A stretch of DNA of 64,000 nucleotides, from positions 1 through 64,000 of the forward strand of contig JAHFSY010000004.1 in NCBI GenBank assembly GCA_023269615.1, given 5' to 3'. The stretch's first letter is position 1. Each line of letters begins with the position of its first letter. Of this stretch, positions 1 to 8,677 are shown piece by piece. The notes under the pieces are model-generated. The model had not been told where the DNA came from. It worked only from the letters and a program-made list of their open reading frames with translations, and made no database searches. Made by a program: the position numbers and the translations under genes. The DNA comes from Verrucomicrobiota bacterium. Lineage in GTDB: Bacteria > Verrucomicrobiota > Verrucomicrobiia > JABWAM01.

Positions 1-1739
1 GACTCGTGGCCGGGAGCGCACTGAATGATGTTGCAGCCCTTCGCCTGAAATCGTTGAAGCTGGCGGATCTCATCGTCATGAAGACGCGCGCCGGGCGGGA
101 TGATGAAGTCGGCATAACGACGGCCGGCGGCGCTCACGACCACTCCTCCGACGGCCTTCATCGAGAGCAGGTCACGCTCATAGGTGTAATCATATTCGCG
201 TTGGTGGTAGGTCAACTGTTCGGCAATGAGCTCGATCTCCTTGGCAATGTCCGATTGATTGCGATAATAGTTTGCCAGCGGAACATGGAAGGCGGCCTTG
301 TCCATCGGTTCTCCGCGCGCCATCAGGTCGCACAACTTTTCCGTCCGCCCGTTGAGGATCGCCCCGTACTTTCGGATGGTGGGGTTGGACAGGGGCGACA
401 ACTCGGGTGGATGGAAGTGGAATGATTTTTTGAAATCATAATTTGCGAGTTTCGGCATGAACTTGTTCAGTCCCCGGACGACCTGATGCTCGAAGATGTA
501 GCGCATCTCGTTGAGGGAAACACCGTGTCCCATGCCGGCGCACGATTCGCTCATCGCCCATTTCATTCCGCGCACACTGGCCCTCGATCCCGCCATGCGT
601 GTGAAATCAAAGAATCGGCCCAGGGGAAGCTGGTCGAAGATCACGTCAACCCCCGGCATGTCGGAACGGTCCATGTCCTTGAAATAGGTGCCGCTGATGC
701 AATGGACATTTTTCACGCTCTCATCGGAGCCCTGGTGCCCGATGGAAAGCACCCCGTGAGCGTGGCACCATCGCTCGATGGCCCCGTAAAAGTGATCGGC
801 CATCAGGTCGGTCCAGACATCGTTGTAATCCTCGAGCGCCTGGAGGGTCTTTTCCTCCTGGGGAGCCCCCGCCATGTCGTACCCGTAAAAAGTCTGACGC
901 GCCATCATCGGAATCAAATGCTCCGTCAAATCATAATGTTTTCTGGAACGAAACTCGGTTTCGAGCCTGCCGGTCCATGGAAGGAGCGAGGGGATGTGCG
1001 GCTCGTCGTAGAAAAAGCCCTTGAGCGTGTTGCCGAAATATTTCCGCAGGCGCTTCCAATAGACCTCATGGATGCAGTCGAGGAATTTGCGCGTGGTGCG
1101 CGGATTCAGCATGTCCACAGAAAACGCCGTTTCATCGTTGCAGGTATAGATGTCGTAATTCCCCCTGCCCGTGAGATAGCGGCCATGGGACTCGACGGTG
1201 TGCCGCATCGCCGAAACATATTTCCAACCGACGACAACCACCCGGCTTCTGTGCGACGTGCGATGGCGGACGATGCCCTTGGAATCCGGATGCAACCGTG
1301 TAAGCCGTCCCGTCAGGTTGGTGTATTTGTCGGTTGCATACACGCCCGCGACGATGGTCCTCGGAGGCAGCGTTGCATGGAAGGATTCGTCTTTTTCCAG
1401 GACGACATCCATCGTCACTTCGAGCCTCCTGGATTTGTCTTCATCCTCTTTTCCAACGATCCCCCCGGCGAACCCGCTCGGAAAAATCCAGTCATCCCAG
1501 ATCCAGATTTCCATCGCGCTTTTCCTGGCGCAGCGCAGGATCCATTCCACCATGTCGAGCCAGGGCTTGGACATGAAGGCGTAGGGCAATCCTCCCCAGG
1601 GAATGATGAGTGCGCCACCAAACCCGCATTCCTTGAACGCAGCAAGCTGGGAGGAAAGCCCGGCCTTGGAGAGTTTCCCGTTGAGCGCCCATGCGATGAC
1701 GGGCTTGTGGCTGATTTTCACCTTGGAGAGCGGGGACAT
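1..1739 (-). CDS. GH106-like alpha-L-rhamnosidase family protein (partial, C-terminus beyond left edge)
   Basis: The minus frame stays open from an ATG at 1739 to the window edge (579 codons, no stop). I read it directly from the sequence. The N-terminus has FGGALIIPWGG and later IWIWDDWIFPSG, then VDMLNPRTTRKFLDCIHEVYW and GFFYDEPHIPS, the order seen in glycosyl hydrolase family 106 proteins (TIM barrel with a YDEP acidic motif). No signal peptide is visible, so it may act in the cytoplasm on imported rhamnosides; that is inference. It lies 25 bp downstream of the SDR gene and in the same direction, so the two are probably co-transcribed with the hydrolase before them. GH106 enzymes release alpha-L-rhamnose, for example from rhamnogalacturonan; the substrate cannot be told from sequence. 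Confidence 0.8.
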   Translation of the reverse strand, partial: MSPLSKVKISHKPVIAWALNGKLSKAGLSSQLAAFKECGFGGALIIPWGGLPYAFMSKPWLDMVEWILRCARKSAMEIWIWDDWIFPSGFAGGIVGKEDEDKSRRLEVTMDVVLEKDESFHATLPPRTIVAGVYATDKYTNLTGRLTRLHPDSKGIVRHRTSHRSRVVVVGWKYVSAMRHTVESHGRYLTGRGNYDIYTCNDETAFSVDMLNPRTTRKFLDCIHEVYWKRLRKYFGNTLKGFFYDEPHIPSLLPWTGRLETEFRSRKHYDLTEHLIPMMARQTFYGYDMAGAPQEEKTLQALEDYNDVWTDLMADHFYGAIERWCHAHGVLSIGHQGSDESVKNVHCISGTYFKDMDRSDMPGVDVIFDQLPLGRFFDFTRMAGSRASVRGMKWAMSESCAGMGHGVSLNEMRYIFEHQVVRGLNKFMPKLANYDFKKSFHFHPPELSPLSNPTIRKYGAILNGRTEKLCDLMARGEPMDKAAFHVPLANYYRNQSDIAKEIELIAEQLTYHQREYDYTYERDLLSMKAVGGVVVSAAGRRYADFIIPPGARLHDDEIRQLQRFQAKGCNIIQCAPGHE

Positions 1740-1764
1740 GAAATGCGCGCGACCCGGGTACGCG

Positions 1765-2514
1765 TTAAAATTTTGAAAAATCCGTGTCCGGCCAGTAGGT
1801 TTTGCCGCTCCATTCGGGGCGGGCGAGTTGGACGAGCTTGATCGTGGCGCGTGCGATGTCTTCCGGTTTTCGCAGGTTTCCCGAGTCAAAGGATTCTTTT
1901 GTGGAGGGAATCCATCTTTGGCCGGCGGCGCTCATTGCCTGGTATTCGGTCATCGGTGTGCGTACCAGGCCCGGGCCGGCGCCAAAGACCATCACGGAAC
2001 TTTTCAACATCTTGAGTTCATGAGTCATGATTCGCGTGAGTTCCATCAGGCCGGCTTTGCCGGCGGCGTAGCCCGTGCCGCCGACGGGGCGTCCACCGTC
2101 CATGTTGATGATGATGCCCTCGTTCCGCTGGATCATCCGGGGCAGCACTTCGCGGATCAAAAGCATGCTTCCCAGCAGGTTGACCTTGACGTCCTGCCAC
2201 CAAGCATCGGGGTCCGCCTCGTGAACGCCCGCGATCGAGCCAAAACTTCCCGCATTATTGAACAAGATATCAACGCCGCCGTACTGCTTCAGACATCGCT
2301 CCACGAGTTGCTGGACCTGCGACCGCTCCGTGATGTCCGTGGGAATGGCAAAAGAGCTTCCCTTGCCTGTCAGGCGGACGGTTTCATCGAGATTCTGCTT
2401 GTTGCGCCCGCAACAGACAACCCGCGCGCCGTTGGAGGCGAACTCGAGGGCCAGTGCGCGGCCGATCCCGCTGCCCGCGCCCGTGACAATCACCGTTTTA
2501 TTTTGAATGTTCAT
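1765..2514 (-). CDS. SDR-family oxidoreductase with atypical active site
   Basis: A 249-aa short-chain dehydrogenase/reductase. The Rossmann glycine motif TGAGSGIG (residues 11-18), NNAG (86-89), structural Asn (112) and the Y149-xxx-K153 pair are present. The catalytic Ser expected on the strand before Tyr is missing: the segment reads IIINMDGGRPVGGTGYAAGK, with Asp/Gly where Ser normally sits and a shortened loop. The ATG at 2514 is chosen over an upstream in-frame ATG (2589) because it starts right at the Rossmann fold; it overlaps the 3' end of the upstream hydrolase gene by 17 bp, consistent with translational coupling. It probably acts on a sugar or small hydroxy compound, given the GH106 gene that follows; substrate unknown. 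Confidence 0.85.
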   Translation of the reverse strand: MNIQNKTVIVTGAGSGIGRALALEFASNGARVVCCGRNKQNLDETVRLTGKGSSFAIPTDITERSQVQQLVERCLKQYGGVDILFNNAGSFGSIAGVHEADPDAWWQDVKVNLLGSMLLIREVLPRMIQRNEGIIINMDGGRPVGGTGYAAGKAGLMELTRIMTHELKMLKSSVMVFGAGPGLVRTPMTEYQAMSAAGQRWIPSTKESFDSGNLRKPEDIARATIKLVQLARPEWSGKTYWPDTDFSKF

Positions 2515-3274
2515 GGAGGATCCGTTTCTTGGCCAGCTGCGCAAGCACCCATGCGGCGGCATCCTCGTGGGCCATGGCGTACGTGGCATGGCCGATCACT
2601 GCCGAGAGATGGAATTCAATGTCCGCCGGCTTGTTGTTGTTCTTCGCCACCGCTGCTTCCATGAGTTTTCGGATGAAGCTCATGCAGCTTTCGGTGCTCA
2701 CGCGGTCGTCGAAGTTTCCGATGCACGACCAGATCGCGCGGTCCGCCAGCTTGTCCACGTGATGATGGATGGCCAGGGTCTTGGCGCCCGGATGATTCTC
2801 CATTCCAAAAAATTCCCGTGCCGCGACTGGATTGGTCAGGGGCGTGAACGCGAGCACGCATTTCACGCGGGGTTCCAGCGCAGCCCAGTGCAGGGCGAGA
2901 AATCCTCCGCGGCAATGGCCGCATGCGATCACCTGGTCCGGATCCGTGTATCCCTCGCGGATCAGGTGATCCAGCAGGTGCGAAGTCTTTGACGCAAAAT
3001 CGGCGATGAATGGCTCCCCTTTCTCGATCCGATCACGCCACCCGGGCAATCCCTCCTTCTCGCCGGGCTTCAAGTCCGTGACGTAACAGGGGCTGTCCGT
3101 GGCCACGCTTTGAATGCCATGCTCACGCAGGATGAAGCCGACCTTGTTGAAATCCTCGCGTGCCAGCAGGTTCATGATATCACCCCCAAAATGGATGATG
3201 GTCGGCGCTGGCTTCGCCCCCTTGTCGTTGAGATATCCCCAAGGCATCCAGCGCGGCGTGGGCGTTTCGCTCAT
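2498..3274 (-). CDS. Alpha/beta hydrolase with Cys nucleophile (dienelactone-hydrolase-like)
   Basis: A 258-aa protein from ATG 3274; an upstream in-frame ATG at 3379 would add 35 low-complexity residues. The nucleophile elbow is G-H-C-R-G-G with Cys121, as in dienelactone hydrolase-type enzymes, and is followed by NFDDRV (Asp189/190) and IGHATYAMAH (His229), giving a plausible Cys-Asp-His triad. No signal peptide, so cytoplasmic. It is first of three tightly packed minus genes (hydrolase, SDR, GH106-like), overlapping the SDR start by 17 bp. The set suggests a small catabolic operon for a plant or algal glycoside or ester; the exact ester substrate is not predictable. Confidence 0.8.
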   Translation of the reverse strand: MSETPTPRWMPWGYLNDKGAKPAPTIIHFGGDIMNLLAREDFNKVGFILREHGIQSVATDSPCYVTDLKPGEKEGLPGWRDRIEKGEPFIADFASKTSHLLDHLIREGYTDPDQVIACGHCRGGFLALHWAALEPRVKCVLAFTPLTNPVAAREFFGMENHPGAKTLAIHHHVDKLADRAIWSCIGNFDDRVSTESCMSFIRKLMEAAVAKNNNKPADIEFHLSAVIGHATYAMAHEDAAAWVLAQLAKKRILHEHSK

Positions 3275-3433
3275 CTTGATCCCACGAAAAAAAGGGCCCG
3301 AGGAGGACACTGCCTGCGTCTGGACGCCGGGCTGCGAAGGTCCTCCATCGCAAAAGCAGGAATTTTCAGGAGTGCTCATGGGATTTTGATTGGTTCAGTC
3401 AATGAAGATCCTCATCCACCGATTACTGAATCA

Positions 3434-3781
3434 TTACCCGGAACGGCGTGACTTCCGGACGGCGGCCTTCTTGTGTGCTTTGGAAATCGTGCGTCGTTTC
3501 CTTCCACCCGTGGCCTTGGCTCCATGCTTCGCATGAAACGCCGCCCATCGTTTCTTGAGAGCCGCAATGATCCTGGCGCGGCCTGCGCGTGTCATCTTTC
3601 GCCCTTTTTTGAGCGATGCCCTGGCAGTCGAGATCATCCCGGGCAGCCTTTCCCCGACAGCATTCGCCACGTCGGTAAGTTTGCCGCGAAGGGCGCTGGC
3701 ATGGGAGTCGTATTGCCTGGTGAGTTTTTCAGCTTTTTTAAGACGGGATTCGAGATTTTGGATGAGGGAGGTGAGGGTCAT
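3434..3781 (-). CDS. Small basic hypothetical protein
   Basis: A 115-aa strongly basic protein with a helical N-terminal half (SLIQNLESRLKKAEKL) and a Lys/Arg-rich tail ending in KAAVRKSRRSG. The middle has ARIIAALKKRWAAFHAKHG, a short motif of the AL+RW type that I have seen as a tail in many hypothetical proteins; it may be a DNA-binding or histone-like extension, but this is inference. It is divergent from the S1-domain gene starting at 3877, with 95 bp between. No catalytic features are visible. Confidence 0.6.
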   Translation of the reverse strand: MTLTSLIQNLESRLKKAEKLTRQYDSHASALRGKLTDVANAVGERLPGMISTARASLKKGRKMTRAGRARIIAALKKRWAAFHAKHGAKATGGRKRRTISKAHKKAAVRKSRRSG

Positions 3782-3876
3782 GGGCTGAGTTTAGCCCGGA
3801 TTTTTTGCGCTGCGAGAGAAATTCGGGCCAAGATTTTACTCCCCGCGGGGGTGTCTCGCGTCTATGTTTTGTGGTC

Positions 3877-4728
3877 ATGGCCATCATTGGAAAACGAAAT
3901 CGGCTCGCCGTGGTGAGGGATGCGCCTCCCGGCATTTACCTCGACGATGGCGGGCGGGGGGAAATTCTCCTGCCCGGGCGTTACATCCCCCGGGGCGTCG
4001 CCCCTGGCGACATGCTCGATGTCTTTGTCTATCTCGATTCCGAGGACCGCCTGGTGGCCACCACGGAAACGCCTCTTGCCATGGTCGGCGAGTTCGCGTG
4101 TTTGAAAGTCGTCAGCGTCAACCGCCAGATCGGCGCATTTCTGGACTGGGGACTTTCCAAGGATTTACTTCTTCCGTTTCGCGAACAGGTGGGAAAGGTG
4201 GGTGTCGGGCAAAGCGTGGTCGTGTTTGTCCATCTCGATTCAAGGACTTCCCGCATTGTGGCATCGATGCGACTCAACCAACATCTAAGCCGCATTCCGC
4301 CGTCCTATGTTGAAGGCCAGCCTGTGAGGCTTATCATCATCGGCAAGACGCCGCTGGGTTACAGCGCCATGGTGGAACATGCGCATCGCGGCCTCCTCTA
4401 TGACAGCAACCTTTCCGGGCCGCTCAAGATTGGGCAGGCGATCAGGGGATTTGTCCACGCAGTTCGTCCCGATGGAAAGATTGACCTTCGACTGGATGCT
4501 TCAGGATACCAGAAGGTTTTTCCGCTGAGGGAGCAGATCCTTCAAGCGCTCGAGCGGAATGGCCGGCGCCTGGAATTTGACGACAAGAGCCCGCCCCAGG
4601 CAATCCGTGAAGCCTTTGGCGTCAGCAAGAACACGTTCAAGCTGGCTCTCAGCGCACTCTACAAGGAACGCCGCATCCGGTTTCAGAACGGTGGAACCGA
4701 GCTTGTGGACATAGCGCCTTCCAGATGA
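3877..4728 (+). CDS. CvfB-like S1 RNA-binding protein
   Basis: A 283-aa protein with the domain order of the CvfB/YitL family: N-terminal S1-like barrel beginning AIIGKRNRLAVVRDAPPGIYLDDG, a second S1 segment with the typical VNRQIGAFLDWGLSKDLLLPFREQ (about residues 87-110), a third at about 175-210, and a C-terminal winged helix (IREAFGVSKNTFKLALSALYKERRI). Start at ATG 3877 fits the family; the frame opens 72 bp earlier. CvfB proteins bind RNA and influence translation or virulence gene expression in Firmicutes; the role here is unknown. Its TGA overlaps the ATG of the next gene by 4 bp (ATGA at 4725), an unusual coupling of an RNA-binding protein to a secreted glycosidase. Confidence 0.88.
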   Translation: MAIIGKRNRLAVVRDAPPGIYLDDGGRGEILLPGRYIPRGVAPGDMLDVFVYLDSEDRLVATTETPLAMVGEFACLKVVSVNRQIGAFLDWGLSKDLLLPFREQVGKVGVGQSVVVFVHLDSRTSRIVASMRLNQHLSRIPPSYVEGQPVRLIIIGKTPLGYSAMVEHAHRGLLYDSNLSGPLKIGQAIRGFVHAVRPDGKIDLRLDASGYQKVFPLREQILQALERNGRRLEFDDKSPPQAIREAFGVSKNTFKLALSALYKERRIRFQNGGTELVDIAPSR

Positions 4729-6266
4729 AAATCACGGCGCTTCTTCTTTCAGTGTTCACTACAGCCACCCTCGCCGGGATCCCCGCGGAGACGGGGCCTA
4801 CGAATGGAATCATCGTTGGCATGGAGTACATCCTGCTCGACAACGACCGTGTGGTGTCCGAACAGGCGCGGATGCTGGCGCCCATCGGGGCACCGGCTGC
4901 GAAGCACTATGCGGAACATCTCGAGTGGGGCCAGATGCAAAAGTCTGCCGGTGCACCGATTGATTTTCGACGCGCCGATTCATTTGTCCGTGAATTTCAA
5001 AACGCCGGCTTCACCGACCTCGTCATCTGCCTCCGCTCCCACAGCCCCTGGGCGTCGAGAGCGTACAGCAAACTGCGATCGGCCAACCCGACCCCGAAAC
5101 CCGAATTCGCCCAGGCCTACCGCGACTGGATTTCCGCCGTGGTGGAACGCTACGACGGCGACGGGCACGACGACATGGCGGGCCTCAAGCATCCCGTGCG
5201 CTTTTACGAGATTGGATCCGAATTCTCAAGTTACGAGCCCGAGCCCGTTGCCGATTATCTTGGGATGCTCGGGGATGCCCACGCCGCGGCGCATCGGGCG
5301 TGGGACAAGGTCCAGGTTGCGCATGCGGCCTTACTTGCCACCGGTGTGTTCAAGGACAAGCCCTCGGCCGGACAATATCCCGCGGCGTTCGCAGCCGCGC
5401 CCAAGCGATTCATGGAACACGGCCTCGATGACATTCGCAGGATCCTCGACAAGCCGGAGTTCTTTGATCTCGTCAACTTTCACGCCCTGGGCGACCCGTC
5501 CGAGATCGAGGACACGATGCGCTGGCTCGATTACGAAATGCGGCAACGCAACTATGCCAAGCCCACGATTATCAGCGACACGAGTTCCTCCCCCTTCATC
5601 GCCTGGGGCCCATCGACTGTGATCAATCTCCGCCCCGAGCAAATGGGGCTCGTGATTCCACCCGCGACCGAGGCGGACCGGCCTCGTCTCGCCGCGTACT
5701 TCAAGAAATTGGTGGATGGCGATCCCGCCACGGTGGAGTGGACGCAGGGATTCACCGGCACGGATCTTGTCAAGAAGGTCGTCATTGCCGCTGAACAGAG
5801 GGTTGTGTTGATTGACACCGCCTTCACACAGGACCTCGTCTGGCTCAAGCTGAAGGTGTTTCAGGGCGGGACTGGCACATCCGCATGGTCCGGGCTTGTG
5901 GACGTCCCAAAAAAAGAACGACGGGCGGGGTTTTTCGCCTTCCAGCAACTGATGACCCAGATGCGGGGATACCGGTCCATGCGGCGCGTTGCAACCACGC
6001 GCGCGGACGTGCGCTTGTATGAGCTTTCCGTTGAGGGCGAAAAACGTTGGATCGCGTGGCATGATCCGGGGCGGGTGATTCTGCCTGGCGACGCAATCCC
6101 TTCGGCCACTGTTGAAATTCGCGTGGACACTCCGGTGATCGAGATGGAGACATTGATCACCCGGTTTGGACAGAGCGAACCGACCCGGGAGGTGATCCAG
6201 ACAGTCGGAGGGATTGCGAAACTGGAGCTGACGCCAACCCCGATCCTGCTACGGCCTAAAAAGTAG
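4725..6266 (+). CDS. Secreted GH-A clan glycosidase-like protein
   Basis: A 513-aa protein with an N-terminal signal peptide (MKITALLLSVFTTATLAG). The body reads as a (beta/alpha)8 glycosidase-like fold: FTDLVICLRSHSPWAS, then HPVRFYEIGSEFSSY where the Glu occupies the acid/base position of clan GH-A, and KPTIISDTSSSPF where the nucleophile Glu would be expected but Asp/Thr/Ser are seen. It could therefore be an atypical or inactive glycosidase, or the nucleophile lies elsewhere. The start overlaps the CvfB-like gene stop (ATGA). The tRNA-Arg gene follows 110 bp downstream. Confidence 0.6.
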   Translation: MKITALLLSVFTTATLAGIPAETGPTNGIIVGMEYILLDNDRVVSEQARMLAPIGAPAAKHYAEHLEWGQMQKSAGAPIDFRRADSFVREFQNAGFTDLVICLRSHSPWASRAYSKLRSANPTPKPEFAQAYRDWISAVVERYDGDGHDDMAGLKHPVRFYEIGSEFSSYEPEPVADYLGMLGDAHAAAHRAWDKVQVAHAALLATGVFKDKPSAGQYPAAFAAAPKRFMEHGLDDIRRILDKPEFFDLVNFHALGDPSEIEDTMRWLDYEMRQRNYAKPTIISDTSSSPFIAWGPSTVINLRPEQMGLVIPPATEADRPRLAAYFKKLVDGDPATVEWTQGFTGTDLVKKVVIAAEQRVVLIDTAFTQDLVWLKLKVFQGGTGTSAWSGLVDVPKKERRAGFFAFQQLMTQMRGYRSMRRVATTRADVRLYELSVEGEKRWIAWHDPGRVILPGDAIPSATVEIRVDTPVIEMETLITRFGQSEPTREVIQTVGGIAKLELTPTPILLRPKK

Positions 6267-6376
6267 TTGTGGCTTGCAGCGATGCGAAAACTGGTCGGCG
6301 GGGGTGCTGGTATAAAATTGGTTTGCCTCCATCACCAACCCGCGGCATCATTGACCCCTCCGCAAAGGAGAGTGTC

Positions 6377-6453
6377 GCGCCCATAGCTCAATTGGATAGA
6401 GCATCTGACTACGGATCAGAAGGTTGTAAGTTCAAATCTTGCTGGGCGCACCA
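6377..6453 (+). tRNA. tRNA-Arg (anticodon ACG) with encoded CCA
   Basis: The cloverleaf can be drawn by eye: acceptor GCGCCCA pairs with TGGGCGC, D-arm AGCTCAATTGGATAGAGC, anticodon stem TCTGA/TCAGA with loop CTACGGA (anticodon ACG), T-arm GTAAG-TTCAAAT-CTTGC, discriminator A at 6450 and CCA at 6451-6453. It reads CGN arginine codons after A34 deamination. The 3' end is reused as an integration target: copies of its last 17 bases plus flank occur at 8567 and 9673. Confidence 0.97.
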
Positions 6454-6609
6454 CTCGAGCCAAGGGAGTCCACCCCTTGAAGGATTTCCATGAAAACCAC
6501 CTTGGTTGCCAATTTGGTTGCCAAATCGCTGCCGGTTCACCCCTCCTCTGCACGCCCTGACGGTCCATTTTTGGCGTACAGTATGAACGCCACACTATGT
6601 GCTGCCAGT
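6441..6609 (+). repeat. Island repeat copy A (tRNA 3' end plus about 150 bp flank; attL-like)
   Basis: Begins in the tRNA 3' end (GCTGGGCGCACCACTCG) and continues with a flank that includes AAGGGAGTCCACCCCTTGAA and a short frame starting MKTTLVANLVAKSLPVHPSS. Almost the same run, with scattered point changes and a 13-bp insertion early on, recurs at 9673-9854 (copy C). Interpreted as one boundary of a tRNA-targeted element. Confidence 0.75.
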
Positions 6610-6668
6610 TCTTCCGCACGTTGCTTCAGGATGAGGTGATGGAGATCGCGCGCGGAGACAGTTCCAGT

Positions 6669-8291
6669 TCATCTCCAAGACTTTATCAAAGAGTTGAATT
6701 CTCTTTGGAGCTGAGGCGCAACGTTCTGACCTGCTGAATTCATTGCATTCTGAAAGAGGTCCAGGTTCTCCTTTTTGGGCTGAAGGCCACTGTTTCGATT
6801 GTAGCGGGACCACCAACTCTGAATGTATCTTTTTGCCATCCGTGCGATTTCTTCATCCGCATCGCTACATGCCAGTACGAGAAAAGGAATTTTATCCCAC
6901 TTTCCCAAATGGTAAATGACGATCAGCGCCTGTTTACGCACATAACCCCTCGAATCGTTTTCAAAAACACTCCAGATATTTTTGGCGTTTAGAAAGCTGG
7001 CTTTTGAAACCAACACGTTTCTTGATTCGCGAGCGACGCCAGGCGAACCATCTTTCAGCAGCTCGACAAAATGGCCCACAGACTCGTCTTTCGATAGTTT
7101 GCCAGTCGCTCGAACGGCAGCTCGCCTCAAGATGATTTTTTTATCGTGTGAAAGAAAAGGTGCAATCAAACCAATATCAGTTGAACCACCGGTTTCCCCG
7201 AGACCCGCTATGGCACCGATCAGACGTTTGGGTTCAGCCACTGCGAGTGCCCTTCGATAAAAGTTGGAGGCAGAGGACCCGCTCCTTTCATATTCCTTCC
7301 GTCCGATTTCTCTAATGAGAGGGTGTTTGTCCAACAGTGCTGAGGGCAAAAGTTTTTCGACTTCGCTTGAAAATTTAGAGATGCGGTAGAATAGGACTTC
7401 ACGTCGCAACGTGGGGTTCTCATCGTTATCAAACCACTCCAGAGCTTTTCGCAAGGCTTCCGAACTTAATTCAGGGACAACCTCCCTGAACGCGATCAAT
7501 CGCAAGACCGGATTGTTGTGTGTCGCTAAATGTTTTAACAAACCTACTCGATCAGTCCCGCTGGATCGAAGGAGGAGTTTGAGACAACTACGTCTGGTAA
7601 AACCGTCATCAGACTCAAATCCTTGCTCAAGTACAGATTGGCACTCTTGTGATTTTAGAAGTTCTTCGACCGATGCAATAAACGGCTCGTGAGTCCCGCG
7701 AAAGCAGGATTTCAAGCGATACAAGAAAAAAAGATTGCTGACGAAATGGCGCCCATGCGCAGGAACGAGTCGCGTCTCCAATATCCTCCGCGTCGTCTCT
7801 CTGATGTTTGAAACCCAATCATTCAGCCGTATGAGCAGGAAGGGCAGCTCTCTGCCATCGGAGCACTCGCCCAAATGGAGGACCGCTTCTTCTCGAAGAT
7901 GCCCGTTCGGATGAAAAGAAGTGAGCCCTAGAAGCACAGAAGCTTGGGAAGATGTTTTAAGCGCTCGGAGATCCCCCTTGTTGATGGCAAACCACCCTCC
8001 GCCCACGAAATATGGGGAAAATTGCCGAATCTGTAGATCCAACAGGAGAAAATCTTGTGGTTTTAAACGTGAAGACAATTGAACAACTGCCTTTTTGGCT
8101 TCTTCTGCCAGAGCGCGATTTGAGTCGAAGACAAACGGAAACAGATGGGAAAGAACTCCTGGCTCATTTCTTTCTGCAATTTGACGTAAAAGCTCAACCT
8201 TTTTGGAGCCCCCGATGAATCGATCCAAGAGACCTTCCTTGCCATGCAAGGAATTCAACAGCTCCAAGGTTTCTTTTGAAACAGGCTTCAT
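6669..8291 (-). CDS. HEAT-repeat protein of unknown function
   Basis: A 540-aa protein made almost entirely of paired amphipathic helices of HEAT type, for example HLREEAVLHLGECSD, DGFTRRSCLKLLLRSSG, DKKIILRRAAVRATGKL and RGYVRKQALIVIYHLG. No enzymatic motif, signal peptide or membrane segment is visible. Base composition is clearly more A+T-rich than neighbouring genes, supporting horizontal origin with the island. HEAT arrays serve as protein-protein scaffolds. Because it is the main cargo of a tRNA-borne island, an accessory role (for example defence) is possible but unsupported by any motif. Confidence 0.75.
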   Translation of the reverse strand: MKPVSKETLELLNSLHGKEGLLDRFIGGSKKVELLRQIAERNEPGVLSHLFPFVFDSNRALAEEAKKAVVQLSSRLKPQDFLLLDLQIRQFSPYFVGGGWFAINKGDLRALKTSSQASVLLGLTSFHPNGHLREEAVLHLGECSDGRELPFLLIRLNDWVSNIRETTRRILETRLVPAHGRHFVSNLFFLYRLKSCFRGTHEPFIASVEELLKSQECQSVLEQGFESDDGFTRRSCLKLLLRSSGTDRVGLLKHLATHNNPVLRLIAFREVVPELSSEALRKALEWFDNDENPTLRREVLFYRISKFSSEVEKLLPSALLDKHPLIREIGRKEYERSGSSASNFYRRALAVAEPKRLIGAIAGLGETGGSTDIGLIAPFLSHDKKIILRRAAVRATGKLSKDESVGHFVELLKDGSPGVARESRNVLVSKASFLNAKNIWSVFENDSRGYVRKQALIVIYHLGKWDKIPFLVLACSDADEEIARMAKRYIQSWWSRYNRNSGLQPKKENLDLFQNAMNSAGQNVAPQLQREFNSLIKSWR

Positions 8292-8677
8292 GCTGATTTA
8301 TGCCCGAGACATGGGCCGACAATTGACAGCTTGCTGCAAGGAAATGGAAGCTTTTCTCGGTGGCTTCCGTCTACGAAGGAGCTGTGGCCTGGCGAACTGA
8401 AACACTTAAGGAAAAGTTTCCTCAAGTGTTGGATTGTCATAGACGACAACACGAATTGAAATCAAACCAAACGACCGCTTCTGAGCAGGCCGCTAGGGGG
8501 AGTTGAGCCTGTCGGAAAGATTCAACCTCCCGCAACCAGGAGACCAAATAGTTCAAACTAGAAATTGTTGGGCGCACCACTCGCTGTCATAGGGAAAGCC
8601 TTCGTTTTTCAAGCTTCGGCTTGGCGTGCCATTGTTTTTGTGTCGCTATCGATTCTGTCTCGGCTTATTGGGGGGAC
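8292..8677. other. Intergenic region inside the island
   Basis: No convincing coding frame. It separates the divergent HEAT-repeat and MscS-type genes and must carry both promoters, though I cannot fix them. The second half is repeat copy B. A G-rich ribosome-binding stretch (GGGGGGAC) sits just before the ATG at 8678. Confidence 0.6.
8473..8601 (+). repeat. Island repeat copy B (internal tRNA-end copy)
   Basis: About 115-130 bp related to 9579-9702: both contain ACCGCTTCT, AGTTGAGCCTGTCG, TCCCGCA, AGTTCAAACT and then the tRNA-Arg end (G[C/T]TGGGCGCACCACTCG) and CTGTCATAGGG. The copy keeps a T-loop-like GTTCAAA before the acceptor end but no full tRNA. It marks an internal junction in the island. 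Confidence 0.75.

Noticed and set aside
486-1841. Long plus-strand open frame of 451 codons at the left end
   Set aside because: It is exactly antisense to the GH106-like gene, codon on codon; the minus frame contains recognisable glycosidase motifs, the plus frame none.
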